From Chionoecetes opilio (taxonomy: Eukaryota; Arthropoda; Malacostraca; Decapoda; Majidae): a DNA stretch of 64,000 bases. This document shows positions 13,166-24,959 of this stretch, one piece after another. Under the pieces are notes generated by a model. That model had not been told where the DNA came from. It was given only the letters and a program-made list of their open reading frames with translations, and made no database searches. The first letter of the stretch is position 1, and each line of letters opens with the position of its first letter. The stretch is taken from contig JACEEZ010016190.1 of the NCBI GenBank assembly GCA_016584305.1, positions 241,001-305,000 of the forward strand. Direction: 5' to 3'. The translations under genes were made by a program, and so were the position numbers.

Positions 13166-13589
13166 AATCAATAAGTGGGGGTTTACCCCAAGGGGCGCGT
13201 CGCCTAGCCCACCCAACAACGCCACTCCTGGGAGTCACCCGAGGCCCACGAAAAAGAAGGCCTAGTCGATGGGGATAATACGTCACAACACTTGTGCGCT
13301 CAGATCAGGGTTCACATGGCGAACTTAACCCTCTCTCTCCTGGAAATTGCTGTGGTGTCTCACGTTAAGTGATTATATTTCTTATTAGTTATTTCTTAGT
13401 AGTTTTTGACAAGTTATATGCATATTTAAGCATTACACCAGTAAGGTAAAGTAAACGAAGAAGATATACATTATATACATTTTATTAACATACTATGTAT
13501 TATACAGTATACTATGCATTAACACAAAATATTGTTCTTCCTTGATGTAAAAAATATGCATAACTTAAAGAAAATATTGCTAAGTATTA
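13166..13589. other. Unassigned sequence left of LINE A
   Basis: AT-rich. No gene seen. Confidence 0.4.
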
Positions 13590-16500
13590 TCAGACATGTA
13601 ACGCTTATAACTTTAGCAACATTCGCGGTCTTAGATCTAACGTTCAATCTGTAGAACATCATCTCTCCTCCTCTAAACCTCATCTTCTTTTCCTCACCGA
13701 AACCCAGTTGTCTGTGAGCACTGACAGCAGTTCCTTTTATGTCTCCTCTTACTGTCTCTATTCTCATTTTCAATCCAAAGCTGGCTGTTGCGTATATGTG
13801 CCCAACGACCTCACTTGCTCTCGTCCCCACGGTCTTGATACTTCCGAATTTTCTACCATCTGGCTTCGACTTCAATGTCACTCTCTTACTAAACTCATAT
13901 GTGCTGTATATCTCTCACCTATCTCCTCGGACAATGTACAATTCTTCGATTATTTAATATCAAAAGTGGAGCACATCTCATCTTATTTTCCTTTAGCAGA
14001 AATTTCCATTCTTGGGTATTTCAATGTTCACCACCAGCATTGGCTATTATCCTCTTTCACTGACCAACCTGGTGAAGAAGCCTTCAATTTTTCTAACCTC
14101 CAAGACCTAGAGTAGCTGGTGCAGCACCCTACCCGTATTCCTGACCGCCTTGGAGACACGCCCAACATTCTTGATATTTTCCTAACTACTAACCCTTCTG
14201 CTTACTCTCTGCAGAGCTGGGCACTAAATACACTGAATGTACAGTATTTAAATACTAAATACTAAATACATGGGAGAAATGTATTTAAATACCAAATACT
14301 AAATACATTTTACGAATGTATTTAAATACTAAATACTAAATACATCAATTGTTTTTAAATACATTTGTAAATGCATTTTAAATATACACACACATTTTAA
14401 CATGTATTCAGTAATTTATGATTAACAATATAAAATGCTTGATAAACGATAAAGGATACTTTCCAATTGTATATTTCCTTTTTTAGGGAGGCTTTCTCGC
14501 CAGTTGGGTGGATTTATGGCCAAATTAACTGATAAAAAAGTATTTACATGTTTATATTATATGTATTTAAATACACTGTATTTAAATACTCATAAAATTA
14601 TTTAAATACTGTATCTAAATACATGGAAACCAATGTATTTATAAATACAGCTCTAAATACACAAATTTATTTAATTAAATATGTATTTAAATACATATGT
14701 ATTTAAATACTGCCAAGCTCTGACTCTGTGAAACTATTCTCTCCGTTAGGTTCCTCCGATCACAATCTTAATTCTGTAACCTGTCCTATCGGTCCGGTGC
14801 CGCCTCAGGACCCACCTAAGCTGAGGTGCTTCTGGTATTTCTACTCAGCTAAGTGGGAAGACCTAAGGCAGTACTACTCTGATTTTCCATGGAATGATTA
14901 CTTCTTCCATTTTCATATAACTGAGGTCATAGTCTTTGGTAGGGAGGCGTACATTCCACACACTTACTCTAATCCTAAAGCCCATCAAACTTGGTTTAAC
15001 TCTGCTTGTTCTCATGCTGTCCAAGATAGAGAGGCGGCTCACAGACGGTACCGTAACCATCCATCTCCTGAAACTCATGCCCTTTATATTTCTGTCCGTA
15101 ATCATGCCAAATCTTTACTTCAACTAACCAAAAACTCCTTCATTCATAGAAAATGTCAAAATCTTTCTGAATCGAATTCTTCTCGTGACTTTTAGCATCT
15201 AGTAATAACATCTCTAACAATTTTTCTTCTTCATCTTTCCCTCCTATGCTTCACCCAGATGGCTCCACAGCTGTCTCATCTATTTCTAAAGCTGAATTCT
15301 TCGCTCAAACTTTTGCAGAATATTCCACTCTGGTTGATGAAGGGCTTGTTCCTCCATCTCCTCCACCCTCTGACTATATTATGCCTGTAATTAAGATCGT
15401 TCGTAATGATGTTTAATTCATAGCACTTTATTGCCTAGATCCTCGGAAGGCTTACGGTCCTGACGGAGTCCCTCTTATTGTTCTCAAAAACTGTGCTTCT
15501 GTGCTTGCACCCTAGTCAAACTTTTCCGTCTTTGTCTATCTACTTCCACCTTTTCGTCTTGCTGGAAGTTTGCTCGCATCCAACCTGTTCCTAGGAAGGG
15601 TGACCGTTCTAATCCTTCAAACAACAGCCCTATAGCCTTGACTTCCTACCTTTCTATAGCTTTGGAATTTATACTTAATAAGAAGATTCTTAAGCATCTA
15701 TCTGGTCACAATCTTCTATCTGATCGTCAGTACGGTTTCCGTAAAGGGCTATCTACTGGCTATCTTCTAGCTGTCCTAACTGAATCTTGGGCATCCTCCT
15801 TTAGGGGTTTCGGTGAAACTTCTGCTGTTGCCCTTGACATATCAAATGCTTTTGATAGAGTCTGGCACAAATCTTTAATTTCCAAATTACCTTTATTCGG
15901 TTTCTATCCTTCTCTCTGTACCTTCATCTTAAGTTTCCTTTCAAACCATTTATTTTGCAGCTACTGTAAACGGACATTATTCTTCTCCTAAGTCTATCAA
16001 TTGTGGTGTTCATCAGGGTTTTGTCCTATCACCCACTTTATTCCTATTATTCATTAATGATTTTTTAAGTCTAACGCAAAGCCCTATCCAATCCTATGCT
16101 GATGATTCTACCCTGCATTTTTCAACGTCGTTTATTAGACGTACACCTCATCAAGAACTAAGTGATTCACGGAGAGATGCCACCGAGCGCCTAACTTCTG
16201 ATCTTTGTATAATTTGTGATTGGGGCAAAGCATACCTTGTTTTGTTCAATGCCACAAAAATCCAATTTCTTCACCTATCTACTCGACAAAACCTACCAGA
16301 TAACTATCCCCTCTTCTTCAATGACACTCAACTATCTCCTTCTCCATACAATGAACATTCTTGGACTGTCCTTTACTAAAAATCTGAACTGGAAATCTCA
16401 CATCTCATCTCTTGCTAAAACAACTTCTAAGAAGTTAGGTGCTCTGCGGTGTCTGCGTCCTTTTTTTTCTCCCTCCCAGCTGCTTGCTCTCTGCAGGGGC

Positions 16501-17060
16501 CTTATCCGCCCATGTATGGAGTATGTCTCACATGTTTGGGGGGATCCACTCATACAGCTCTCCTAAACAGGGTTGAGTCAAAAGCTTTTCATCACATCAA
16601 CTCCCCTTCTCTGACTGCCTGTCTTCAATCTTTAAATCACCGCCGCAATGTTGCTTATCTTGCTATCTTCAACCGTTATTTTCATGCTTATTGCTCTTCT
16701 GAACTTGTTAACTGCGTGCCTCCCCCCCTCCCGCGGCCTCGCTGCACAAGACTTTCTACTCATTCTCATCCCAATTATGTTCATCTTCCTAATACAAGAG
16801 TTAATCAGTATCTATACTCCTTTCATTCCTTTCACTGGTAAACTCTGGAACTCTCTTCCTGTTTCTATTTTTCCACCTTCCTACGACTTAAATCTTTTCA
16901 AGAGAAGAGTGACAAGACACCTCCCGAACTAAATTGGCCCACCCCCTTTCCTTATTCTCTTACTGTCTCTCTTTTTCATAGGGACTGGCAATCAAGCGGG
17001 CTTTGTGTTACCTCTTTTTGTATGCCCTTGGCCAGTCCTTTGTGATATGAAAGAAAAAAA
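13590..17060 (+). pseudogene. LINE A: Jockey-like non-LTR retrotransposon, broken copy
   Basis: The plus strand encodes an ORF2 with an apurinic endonuclease and reverse transcriptase. This protein would nick DNA and copy its own RNA at the target. The EN start reads NFSNIRGLRSN, then LTETQLS. The DN box is degenerate (ILGYFNVHH instead of GDFN), and SSDHN follows the MITE insertion. RT landmarks are DPRKAYGPDGVP, DRQYGFRKG, LDISNAFDRVW, QGFVLSPTLF and SYADDSTLH, followed by a C-terminal stretch ending VTRHLPN at about 16929 and a 3' UTR. In-frame stops (near 14112, 15195, 15414, 15515), frameshifts near 15955 and 16370, and a MITE at 14212-14722 show it is dead. Other fragments of the same family lie at 3283-3735, 17085-17245, 18108-18288 and 28470-29055. 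Clade assignment (Jockey superfamily) is by motif style. Confidence 0.85.
14212..14722. mobile_element. hAT-like MITE with AAATACT satellite core, inserted in LINE A
   Basis: Termini CAGAGCTGGGCA and (reverse complement) CAGAGCTTGGCA form a TIR. The flanks ACTCTCTG (14204-14211) and ACTCTGTG (14723-14730) look like an 8-bp target duplication with one change. Eight-base duplication and a CAG start are hAT hallmarks. The interior is mostly GTATTTAAATACTAAATAC-type repeats. The LINE reading continues on both sides, which confirms the boundaries. Confidence 0.85.
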
Positions 17061-17084
17061 ATCCACCCTTCTTCTAAATTTCTT

Positions 17085-17245
17085 CTTTTTTACATCACAT
17101 AAGACTGGCTAAGACACCAAAAAAAAGAGAAAACACAAAGACCGCTTAGTTGCCAGTCTCTATAAAGAAAACAGTAAGATAATCAAGAAATTGGGGTGGG
17201 CCAATTTAGTTCGGGAGGTGCTGGAGTTCCAGAGTTTACCAGTAA
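17085..17245 (-). repeat. LINE A 3'-UTR fragment, tail-to-tail with the main copy
   Basis: The reverse complement matches 16845-17060, including AACTCTGGAACT, CTCCCGAACTAAATTGG and GACTGGCAA. Together with LINE A it makes an imperfect inverted repeat around 17070. Confidence 0.8.
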
Positions 17246-17989
17246 CATACTTCACATGCTTTCCTTCTGTTATTATAAATTTTGTAAAAATATGTCAGCT
17301 TTATGCCACTGTTTCAATGGAGAATGTAGTATCATATACTGCATAGATCATCTGGTTTAAAGTGCAGTTCACATACCTGAAAAAGAATTGAAGAGCATTG
17401 TTATCCTCCCTGCCCATAACCCTGCCGTTGTTATTTCATAATTGAATATTTCGGATATTTGTAATTTTACCAAACCTGTTTAACCATTAAAATATTCAGA
17501 ATGACAGGACATACCATATGAAAAATATAAGAATTAAGTATCTCGAGGTTAAGGATTAACAAATTAATACAGTTTTATTCACCTAGAATTTCAAGATGAC
17601 TTCTAACAATTTAAGCTAAACGTGCTTTACTTTTTAAAAATAGATTACAACAGTAACGTATTACTTACCCTGCTGTTCTTATTTGGAGTGTAGTGGTCTC
17701 TCTTGATAGCCTGCAACCACTTGTCTGACTCATCCTCACTTATTGGAAAAGTAAAAACACTGACTCTTGGTCCTTGTCGATAATTCCCTTTGTAATTTGG
17801 GATACAACACATGTAGTTTAGATGTGTAAATATAATGTAATATAAACACAGTTTATCTCAATAAATACGTCTCAACTTTCCTCCAATATGCGATATAATT
17901 TATTTGAGACACATCATGACCTCTCACTACCGCGTCATCTGCACTGATGAAGCACTGCTGTTGTCGCGTCATCACACTCTCACCCCCCA
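17246..17989. other. Unassigned sequence
   Basis: No gene or known repeat recognised. Confidence 0.4.
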
Positions 17990-19319
17990 ACGACCAGGCC
18001 TTCTCATTCGTGAGCCTCGAGCCACCCCGCACGAGTCCCCATGCAGGATCCCCCTTGGCCTCGTCCACGCCGGATTGTCTCTTATATATACAACCCGAAA
18101 TGAAGGATGGGTTATTTTGCAGCTACTGTAAACGGACATTATTCTTCTCCTAAGTCTATCAATTGTGGTGTTCATCAGGGTTTTGTTCTATCACCCACTC
18201 TATTCCTATTATTCATTAATGATTTTTTAAGTCTAACGCAAAGCCCTATCCAATCCTATGCTGATGATTCTACCCTGCATTTTTCAGGGTAATGTTCTAC
18301 ATGCCCATATAGCCGAGGTTGGCGTTGACGGACTATGCAGGTAATAGGCCTCGATTCAGTCTCACGGTGCAATCGCTGATTTGACACGTAGTCCTTACAG
18401 CGAAACCCCATGATTCTGCGAAGACACCTATTACCAAAGGCATCGATTCGCCTCTTCAAGTCGCTATTTAGTATCCATGTCTCACATCCATAGAGTAAAA
18501 CAGGGATCACAAACAACTTGAAGAGCAGGATCCTTGTCCTTCTGCACAGGTAACGACAACGCCAAATACTCGTGTTGAGCGGGTTCACAATACCATTGGC
18601 TCTTCTAATCCGCTGTAAGACTTCTTGATGTGACCCGCCGTTATTATGGACTGCGCTACCAAGGTATGTAACATTTTCCAAGATCTCAATATCATCGCCA
18701 TGAACAGACTGTACTGTTTAATATAATACGCCACTAAACACCTGGACCTTGGTCTTTGGCCAGGATACCGCAAGTCCCAAAGGTTTTGTCTCCTCGTGCA
18801 TAGCCTCATGAGCATTCACCAGGATCTCCAGCGACTCAACAAAGATTACTGCATCGTCGGCAAAAACTAGATCAATGATCTTGGTATTCCCAAGAGATGC
18901 TCCACAATCGCTTTGGTCCACAACCCTGCCCAATACCTAGTCCATACAAGTGTTGAAAAGTGATGGGGCAAGGACGCATCCTTGCCTCACTCCTGTATTC
19001 ACAGATAAAAAAGCTGGATACACCACCCTCACACCTCACATCACTCTCAGTCTCAGTTTACAGGTCAATCAGCAGACCAACAGTCCTTGCAGGAATCCCG
19101 CGAAACCGCAGAAGATCCCAGAGTGCCTCACGATGCACAGAGTCAAACGCCTTCTTTAGATCAATATATGCTGCAAGCATCACCTCTAGAAACTCAAGTC
19201 GGCGTTCCACCAGGACACGAAGCTCTAGGATGTGGTCAGTTATTGACTTAACACGCTTGCACCCAGACTGCTGAGGTCTCTGATACTTCAGCAGATGACT
19301 GCGGATCCGTGTCAGCAAT
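17990..19319 (-). pseudogene. RTE-type LINE (family E), truncated and interrupted fragment
   Basis: On the minus strand, 19318-19058 encodes the QQSG and DLKKAFDSVHRE region of the RT, and 18933-18718 encodes the FADDAVIF catalytic box. The piece 18681-18300 encodes the C-terminal part (LLYGCETW, NRCLRRIMG, GHVEHYPE). About 18107-17990 then encodes RDNPAW and the very end. All match the longer copy at 57300-59828. It is 5'-truncated at 19319, has frameshifts and lacks the region around RQGCVLAPSLF in a single frame. A 180-bp plus-strand LINE A piece splits the 3' part. Confidence 0.85.
18108..18288 (+). repeat. Internal 180-bp LINE A fragment embedded in the RTE fragment
   Basis: It is nearly identical (about two differences) to 15953-16125, which covers the QGFVLSPTLF and SYADDSTLH region. 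Neither end corresponds to a LINE terminus, so it did not arrive by normal target-primed insertion. Confidence 0.85.
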
Positions 19320-19334
19320 ACAATATTAGGTTAA

Positions 19335-21416
19335 TTAGGCGCACTTTAGGTGACATACAAAGCCTTTACCTACTATACCACAGTCAGTGCCGAGGGGGTT
19401 ATCAATTAATATTATCAATCTTGAGAATAAGGTGGAAGACAAGTCATGGAGTATGATAACCCAAATATTATTTACACAACAAAAGTGGCAATAACTGGCT
19501 ATATAAGGTGGGTTTAGGGACTCGTGTGGGCAACAGTACGCAGGAACAGATGTGTAGCCGTTCCCAGCTCTAGCAGCAGGTGGGTCGGACGCGGCGGAAG
19601 GCGTACATGGTGGTGTGGGTGGGAGTGTGGCCATCGCCTGACGAAGCGCCGGGAGGAGGGAGAGAGCGTTGCTGGCCTCCATCACTGGAATAAACTGGCT
19701 CGGCAGTCGCAGGTCTTCTCCGTACACCAACTCCGCCGGTATGTGATGGATGGGGCGTCTTTAGGCGTCTGTGGAATCGCTCCACCATGCCGTTAGCTTG
19801 AGGGTGATACGCCGTAGTACGCTGACGGCGGGTGCCCAGGAAACCAAGCAGGTCACTCCAAGCACGGGACTCAAACTGCACGCCTTGGTCCGTGATGATC
19901 GTGACTGGAGCGCCTTACAGCGCCACCCAATCCGAAAGGAAATGCGCAGCCGTGCATTCCGTGGTACTGTCAGGCATAGGAATGGCGGCGCCCCAGCGGG
20001 TCACTCTGTCCACACAGGTAAGCAGGTAACGGTGCCCGCGGGAGGCCGGCAAATGACCCACCAGGTCTACATGAACCATGTGAAAGCCCTGGGTGAGCGT
20101 GAGGAAGGCATGGAGAGGGGTTCGTGTGTGTCGGTGAATCTTTGTGGCCTGACAGGCAAGGCAGGCACGCGTCCACTCCTTGATATCATGTCTCATCCCA
20201 GGCCATACTGCTCGTCTGCTGATTACGAGATGGGTACCAAGGATGCCGGGGTGGATCAGGGAGTGGTAGTGATTGAACGCTGGCCTGTGGTGGTGACGGG
20301 TGATGAATGGGCGTGCGGGACCACAAGAGACGTCACAGCAGAGTTTGGCAGCGGAGTCGGGAACTACGTGCAGGACCAGCTGGAGCGCTGTGGGCCCCTC
20401 ACGCAGCACCTGCAACAGGGTCCTCCTCCTATGTCGCCCCCAGGGCCTCGTAATCGAGCGGCTCAGGGAGCATGACCGCGGACATCATACGGGGGGTTGT
20501 GGAGCAGCCGGAGAGGGCGCTGGCCACGATATTGTCCTACCCTGGGATATGGCGGATGTCTGTAGTAAACTCGGATATGTAAGCAGGCTGCCTGGAGACT
20601 CTGGTGAAAGTCTGGTGAAACTTTCACCAGACTGCACCATAGCATGTGTTAATGGCTTGTGCTCTGTCAATACATGAAACTCCCTGCACTCAAGAAAATG
20701 GCGGAAGTGTCTCACGGCCTCATACACCGCCAAAAGTTCCCTATCGTAGGCGCTGTAGATACGTTGGGAAGGCTCCAATCGCTTGCTGAAGAAGGCGATG
20801 GGGAGAAACTCGTTTTCCACCTTCTGCTGGAGGACAACGCCCACCGCTTCTGCTGAGGCGTCAGTGGTGAGGATGGTAGGGGCATTGGGGACTGGGCAGG
20901 CGAGGAGCGTCTTGGAAGCCAGTTGTTGTTTGTTGCTGTTGAACGCTCTCTCGGCTTCATCAGTCCACTGCAGGGGCATGAGGCTGGTGTGTCGGTAGCG
21001 AAGCATGGTTGCGGGGTTCCCGTTGTCTCCGACAACGGGATCCCCGCAACTCTGTTGAGGTCTTGCATTCGGGAGAAGAATGCTGAAGGATGGCGTCCGT
21101 CATATTGTAGTGTCTCGAACTCCGCCACGTACGCCTCGCACGACCTCCCCAGATCACGGACGAGGGCGTTCTTCAGCGCCACATATTTCCCCGCCGCCGG
21201 GGGCGCCGTCAGCACGGCAGAGATCCGGGCAGCGACGTCAGATAGAATCGCCCTGACGACCGCCTGGAACTTGTGATGGTCGGTAACGGCCGGGGAGTCC
21301 GCCCAAGTAGCTTCCATGTGCATGAGCCATGTTGCGATGTCGCAGGTGAAACCTGGGAGGTGTATGTTTGCACTGTCGGTAGCCATCGTGTCGTGTCTTT
21401 ACTCGAGGTCACCAAT
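19335..21416 (-). pseudogene. Gypsy-type LTR retrotransposon, internally deleted coding region
   Basis: The minus strand reads in order as follows. First is a Gag-like domain (21386-21050, start MATDSANIHLPG, with a long helical region). Then come RNase H (21006-20680: LTTDASAEAVGVVLQQ, FFSKRL, YDRELLAVYEA) and an integrase zinc finger (H-H-C-C around HPGILG and CLACQ, 20290-20150). The integrase core follows (HVDLVG, ITDQGVQFES, MVERFHRR), and last a tail with ELVYGEDLRLP. Between Gag and RNase H the protease and the RT catalytic region are missing, which is an internal deletion near 21040. Stops and frame changes occur, for example after SDWVAL at 19915. The 3' end is cut off near 19335 and no second LTR is found. 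It is a dead copy. Confidence 0.85.
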
Positions 21417-21635
21417 TGTTGTGTTCCTTATCATGGCACGGGTTATACGAAGCACGAAGTGGCACACACAAGTTTATTAACAGCGGAAAGTTACGAGAGT
21501 ATATGAGAGCGTGTGTGTGTGCTCTGCGGTGGCGAGGGTCTGACTGACCACCGGAACGGAATGTCTGGTTTAAGGGGAAAGCTGACCCCAGTCAGGTCAC
21601 CCCAAGCCACAGGTGGCAGGGCGTGACCCATAACA
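21417..21635 (-). repeat. 5' LTR of the Gypsy element
   Basis: A 219-bp block on the minus strand starts with TGTTATGGG and ends with ACACAACA. It contains an AATAAA polyadenylation signal and directly precedes ATTGGTGACC, a plausible primer-binding start, and the Gag start codon about 40 bp further on. No partner LTR is present in the window, so the limits are by TG...CA inspection only. Confidence 0.6.
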
Positions 21636-21919
21636 TTAAGCCCATAATTATAGTGATTATAGTGAGGTCGCTCCAGAGGTCACTACAGTACTATCTCTCT
21701 CTTCCTTTGGTGTTTGGTCTTAATGTTAAGCGTTCTTGTTTTCCTTCAAGTAATGGATAGCCATTTGTGTTTAATTAATGTTTAAGTTTGCCTCTTTGCC
21801 AACCACTCCCTAACACCAAAAGTCTTGTGTATTATTTATTTTGTGTATATGTTCGCTTGTTTGTATTTCTATTATGTATGCTTGGTGTCGGGTATAGGTT
21901 AAGGTAGTTATATAAGATA
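21636..21919. other. Unassigned spacer
   Basis: No feature recognised between the LTR and the Helitron. Confidence 0.4.
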
Positions 21920-22644
21920 CTAGCCGCAAAGCCGCCCTCCGGGCGGACTTTTTGGCTAGCTCCTGCGGAGGGCTATTGGAGGGCCATCGGCCCACCACCT
22001 GCGTTTGGTGGGCCTTCGGCCCACCAAACATGGACTTTCCAGATAGCCCCTTCTAACTTTCCTGAAATCATGGATGTAGAAATGTATGTATTCCCCCCGA
22101 CCATTCACTCACCCATTACCCATCACCCCCCCCCATTCACTCACCCATTACCCATCACCCCCCACCCATTCACTCACCCATTACCCATCACCCCCCACCC
22201 ATTCACTCACCCATTACCCATCACCACACACCCATTCACTCACCCATTACCCATCACCCCCCACCTATTCCCTCACCCAGCACCCATCACCCCCAACCCA
22301 TCACCCCCCACCCATTCACTCACCCATCACCCCACACCCATTACCCATCACCCCACCATTCACTCACCTATTACCCATCACCCTACATCAAGGCTTCCTC
22401 AATTCTCGCAACCCACTTTTGTTTTCACAATTCTCGCTAATAGGCTGCTGAAAAAAAAGAAAAAAAAAAGTGATCGGATCATCTCATAAATGGGCTTATG
22501 ACCTTCCCCTGGTCAACCTGATTCCAAAAATGTGCCATATGAGGTGTTTGCGCCACGGGGGGCGGAACCTATACCACACACACACACAGACAGACAGACA
22601 GACAGACAGAAAGACAGACACACTTTCGCTTATATTATTATAGA
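21920..22644 (-). mobile_element. Non-autonomous Helitron, short copy
   Basis: On the minus strand it begins A|TCTATAATAATATAAGCG, then (GTCT)n/(GT)n, GGTATAGGTTCCGCC, a poly-T run, AGTGGGTTGCGAGAATTGAGG and the 30-bp minisatellite. It ends with the GGTGGGCC hairpins and GGCTAG|T. All blocks match the copy at 3970-8160 except that the 3.35-kb foldback is absent. It gives the empty-site sequence for that insertion. No coding capacity. Confidence 0.88.
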
Positions 22645-22796
22645 TATGCTTAATGATATTCAAAGTTATTAAATTGTCAATATTATCTTGTGCTATAAGT
22701 ATCTCCTTTCTAAGAACTCGGGAGTGCTTAAGGAAGAGTTAAAATTTCAATGAGCCTTGTTTTGTTGTTTATGCAACAACTACCCTAGGGTTGTAA

Positions 22797-22989
<193 letters not shown>

Positions 22990-22990
<1 letters not shown>

Positions 22991-23172
22991 GAGGGATATA
23001 AAAAAATACAGCTTCCCGTATAGAAGCATAGAAGCCTGGAACAACCTTGATGCAAAAGTGATTAATGCAAGAAGTATTCAGGACTTCAAAGGCAAACTGG
23101 ATAATAGTAGATTTGGAGACGGGACAGTACGAGCATAGCTCTTTTCCTGTATGTTACAACTAGGTAAATACA
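22990..23172 (+). pseudogene. 3' end of a CR1/L2-type LINE (family C)
   Basis: The plus strand reads SIEAWNNLDAKVINARS, then FKGKLDNSRFGDGTVRA and a stop, the usual C-terminus of an L2/CR1-type ORF2. A short 3' UTR ends ACAACTAGGTAAATAC and runs into (AC)n. The 5' end is truncated. The last 55 bases are shared with the 3' end of SINE family I. Confidence 0.75.
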
Positions 23173-23188
23173 CACACGCACGCGCACA

Positions 23189-23298
23189 CTAATGCAAGAA
23201 GTATTCAGGACTTCAAAGGTAAACTGGATAATAGTAGATTTGGAGACGGGACAGTACGAGCATAGCTCTTTTCCTGTATGTTACAACTAGGTAAATAC
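23189..23298 (+). repeat. Second copy of the family C LINE tail
   Basis: Near-identical repeat of 23063-23172 (one or two changes), again ending GGTAAATAC followed by (AC)n. It probably arose by local tandem duplication through the AC tract. Confidence 0.85.
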
Positions 23299-23335
23299 AC
23301 ACACATACACACACAGTCACACACACACATATAGT

Positions 23336-23366
<31 letters not shown>

Positions 23367-23407
23367 ACACATCACACACAGTCTCACACACACACACACA
23401 CACACAC
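23299..23407. repeat. (AC)n microsatellite with CAGTC breaks
   Basis: AC repeats interrupted by CAGTCAC, ATATAG and ATCACAC. Confidence 0.95.
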
Positions 23408-23700
23408 GAGTAGGAAGTACTCCGTAGTGTAGCGGTTAGCACGCTCGGCTCACAACTGAGAAGTCCCGGGTACAATCCCAGGGCAGAGCGAAGACAGACG
23501 GGCGGTCTTCTTAAAACCCAAGCCCCAGTCCACCCAACAGTGAATGGGTACCGGGTGTTAGCCGGGAGTTTGTGACCCGCCTCCCGGGGTGGTGGCTTCA
23601 GCAAACACTATACACTAAAGATGAATGATAAAATGTAGCTCTGGGGATGGGGGTATACGAGCGTAGCTCAGGCTTTATAAAATACAACTAGATGAATACG
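23408..23700 (+). repeat. tRNA-derived SINE, family I (Val-like head)
   Basis: The head reads TAGTGTAGCGGTTAGCACG (A box), an anticodon-type loop CTCACAA within stem CTCGG/CTGAG, and a B-box-like GGGTACAATCCC. A tRNA-unrelated body follows. The tail (TACGAGCGTAGCTCA, ACAACTAGATGAATAC) matches the family C LINE tail, so that LINE is the likely source of the RT. It is not a functional tRNA gene because the acceptor stem is not maintained. Confidence 0.85.
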
Positions 23701-23754
23701 CTCAGTCTCAGACAGAGTTACACCGTCTTACTCTGTCTCACACACCGTTTTACA

Positions 23755-24010
23755 CCGTGCGATGATCAAGTTGATATCGTGCTGGCCTGTCACTCTGTGG
23801 TAGCCGGTTCGAATCCTCACTGTTCCCGAGGATTTTTCACTTGACATATTTGAGCGGTTACTGTTCCCCTTGAGCAAGGGGATGGGTGTATGTGGTGTGT
23901 GAGGTCCCAGCATTTCCCTAAGATCGGTAATAATGAGCTCCAAGCTCGCACCGGGAGGGTGAAACTGGCGATCGCGAGTCCGTCTCGCGTGGACAAGACC
24001 ATGGGTGAAT
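23755..24010 (+). repeat. tRNA-derived SINE, family II
   Basis: B box GGTTCGAATCC, then GAGCAAGGGGATGGG, GGTCCCAGCATT and GGGAGGGTGAAACTGGCG, ending ACCATGGGTGAATAAC and followed by (AC)n. Homologous copies lie at 12645-12880 (minus) and 62336-62735. Confidence 0.8.
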
Positions 24011-24011
24011 A

Positions 24012-24027
24012 ACATACACACACAGTA

Positions 24028-24089
<62 letters not shown>

Positions 24090-24222
24090 ACACACACACA
24101 GTCACAGTCACACACACACAATCTTACACACACATACACACACACAGTCACACTCACACACACACACACACACGCACACACAGTCAAACGAACACGCAGT
24201 CTCACTTACACACACACACACA
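24012..24222. repeat. (AC)n microsatellite
   Basis: Long AC array with CAGTC and ATCTT interruptions, starting at the SINE II tail. Confidence 0.95.
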
Positions 24223-24293
24223 ATACAATAAAATAACAATAATATTAATGATAATTATAATGTAAATAATAATAATGATAAACAAGACGTACG

Positions 24294-24294
<1 letters not shown>

Positions 24295-24389
<95 letters not shown>

Positions 24390-24462
24390 ATGTGAGAGAG
24401 AGCGAGAGCGAGAGCGAGAGCAACAGCGACAGCGACAGAGACAGAGACAGAGACAGAGACAA
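24295..24462. repeat. (AG)n microsatellite grading into GAGAGC and GACAGA repeats
   Basis: About 90 bp of pure AG, then GAGAGCGAGAGC and ACAGAGACAGAG variants. Confidence 0.97.
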
Positions 24463-24707
24463 TCATTGCCATGTCGCAGCGGACTTTCCCCTATTTATGG
24501 TGTGAATCCATACGATTTGTTTTATCTCAAACCCTGGCACATCTTGTTCCTCTGTTGTCCTCTCCTCTCGGCACAAACAAGAGGGTGAGTTTGGGTGGCC
24601 TAGAAAGCAACGACCACGACAGTACATGATCCATATGTACTTATGTGTTTGTTGTACCATATAATACAATTTGTTCGATTATCCTTATCCAGGATGTTGT
24701 GGTCAAT

Positions 24708-24708
24708 A

Positions 24709-24735
<27 letters not shown>
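24708..24735. repeat. Short (TA)n array
   Basis: AATATATATATATAT run next to (ATCT)n and a tRNA-SINE. Confidence 0.9.
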
Positions 24736-24744
<9 letters not shown>

Positions 24745-24771
24745 CTACACATCTATCTATCTATCTGTGTG

Positions 24772-24955
24772 TGTACCCGTCAGGGTGGCTCGGTTGGTAG
24801 AGCTGTTGGTACCGCGTGCAGCGGCCCTGCATTCGGTCAGCGGTTCGAGCCCACCAGGTTCGTCCTGGCGTGGTGGTGCCTTGTATAGTCAATAGCCTTG
24901 TAGTTTGTACTTGCAAAGTGTCTAGATAGGATCAAAGTATCTTATCTTATCTATC
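24772..24955 (+). repeat. tRNA-derived SINE, family III
   Basis: A-box-like TGGCTCGGTTGGTAGAGC and B box GGTTCGAGCCC are correctly spaced for RNA polymerase III. They are followed by a unique body and a (TATCT)n tail. CTATCTATCTGTGTGTG occurs on both sides and may be target-site sequence. Confidence 0.8.
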
Positions 24956-24959
24956 TGTG

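Noticed and set aside
19771..20475. Plus-strand 234-codon ORF
   Set aside because: Antisense shadow of the Gypsy integrase and RNase H region on the minus strand.
22070..22489. His/Pro/Ser/Thr-rich ORF
   Set aside because: Translation of the Helitron 30-bp minisatellite, not a protein gene.
23408..23480. Functional tRNA-Val gene
   Set aside because: A and B boxes and an anticodon-like stem are present, but the acceptor stem is not paired and the sequence continues into a SINE body seen again at 27452.
24772..24860. Functional tRNA gene
   Set aside because: tRNA-like promoter boxes only; no complete cloverleaf. It is the head of a SINE.
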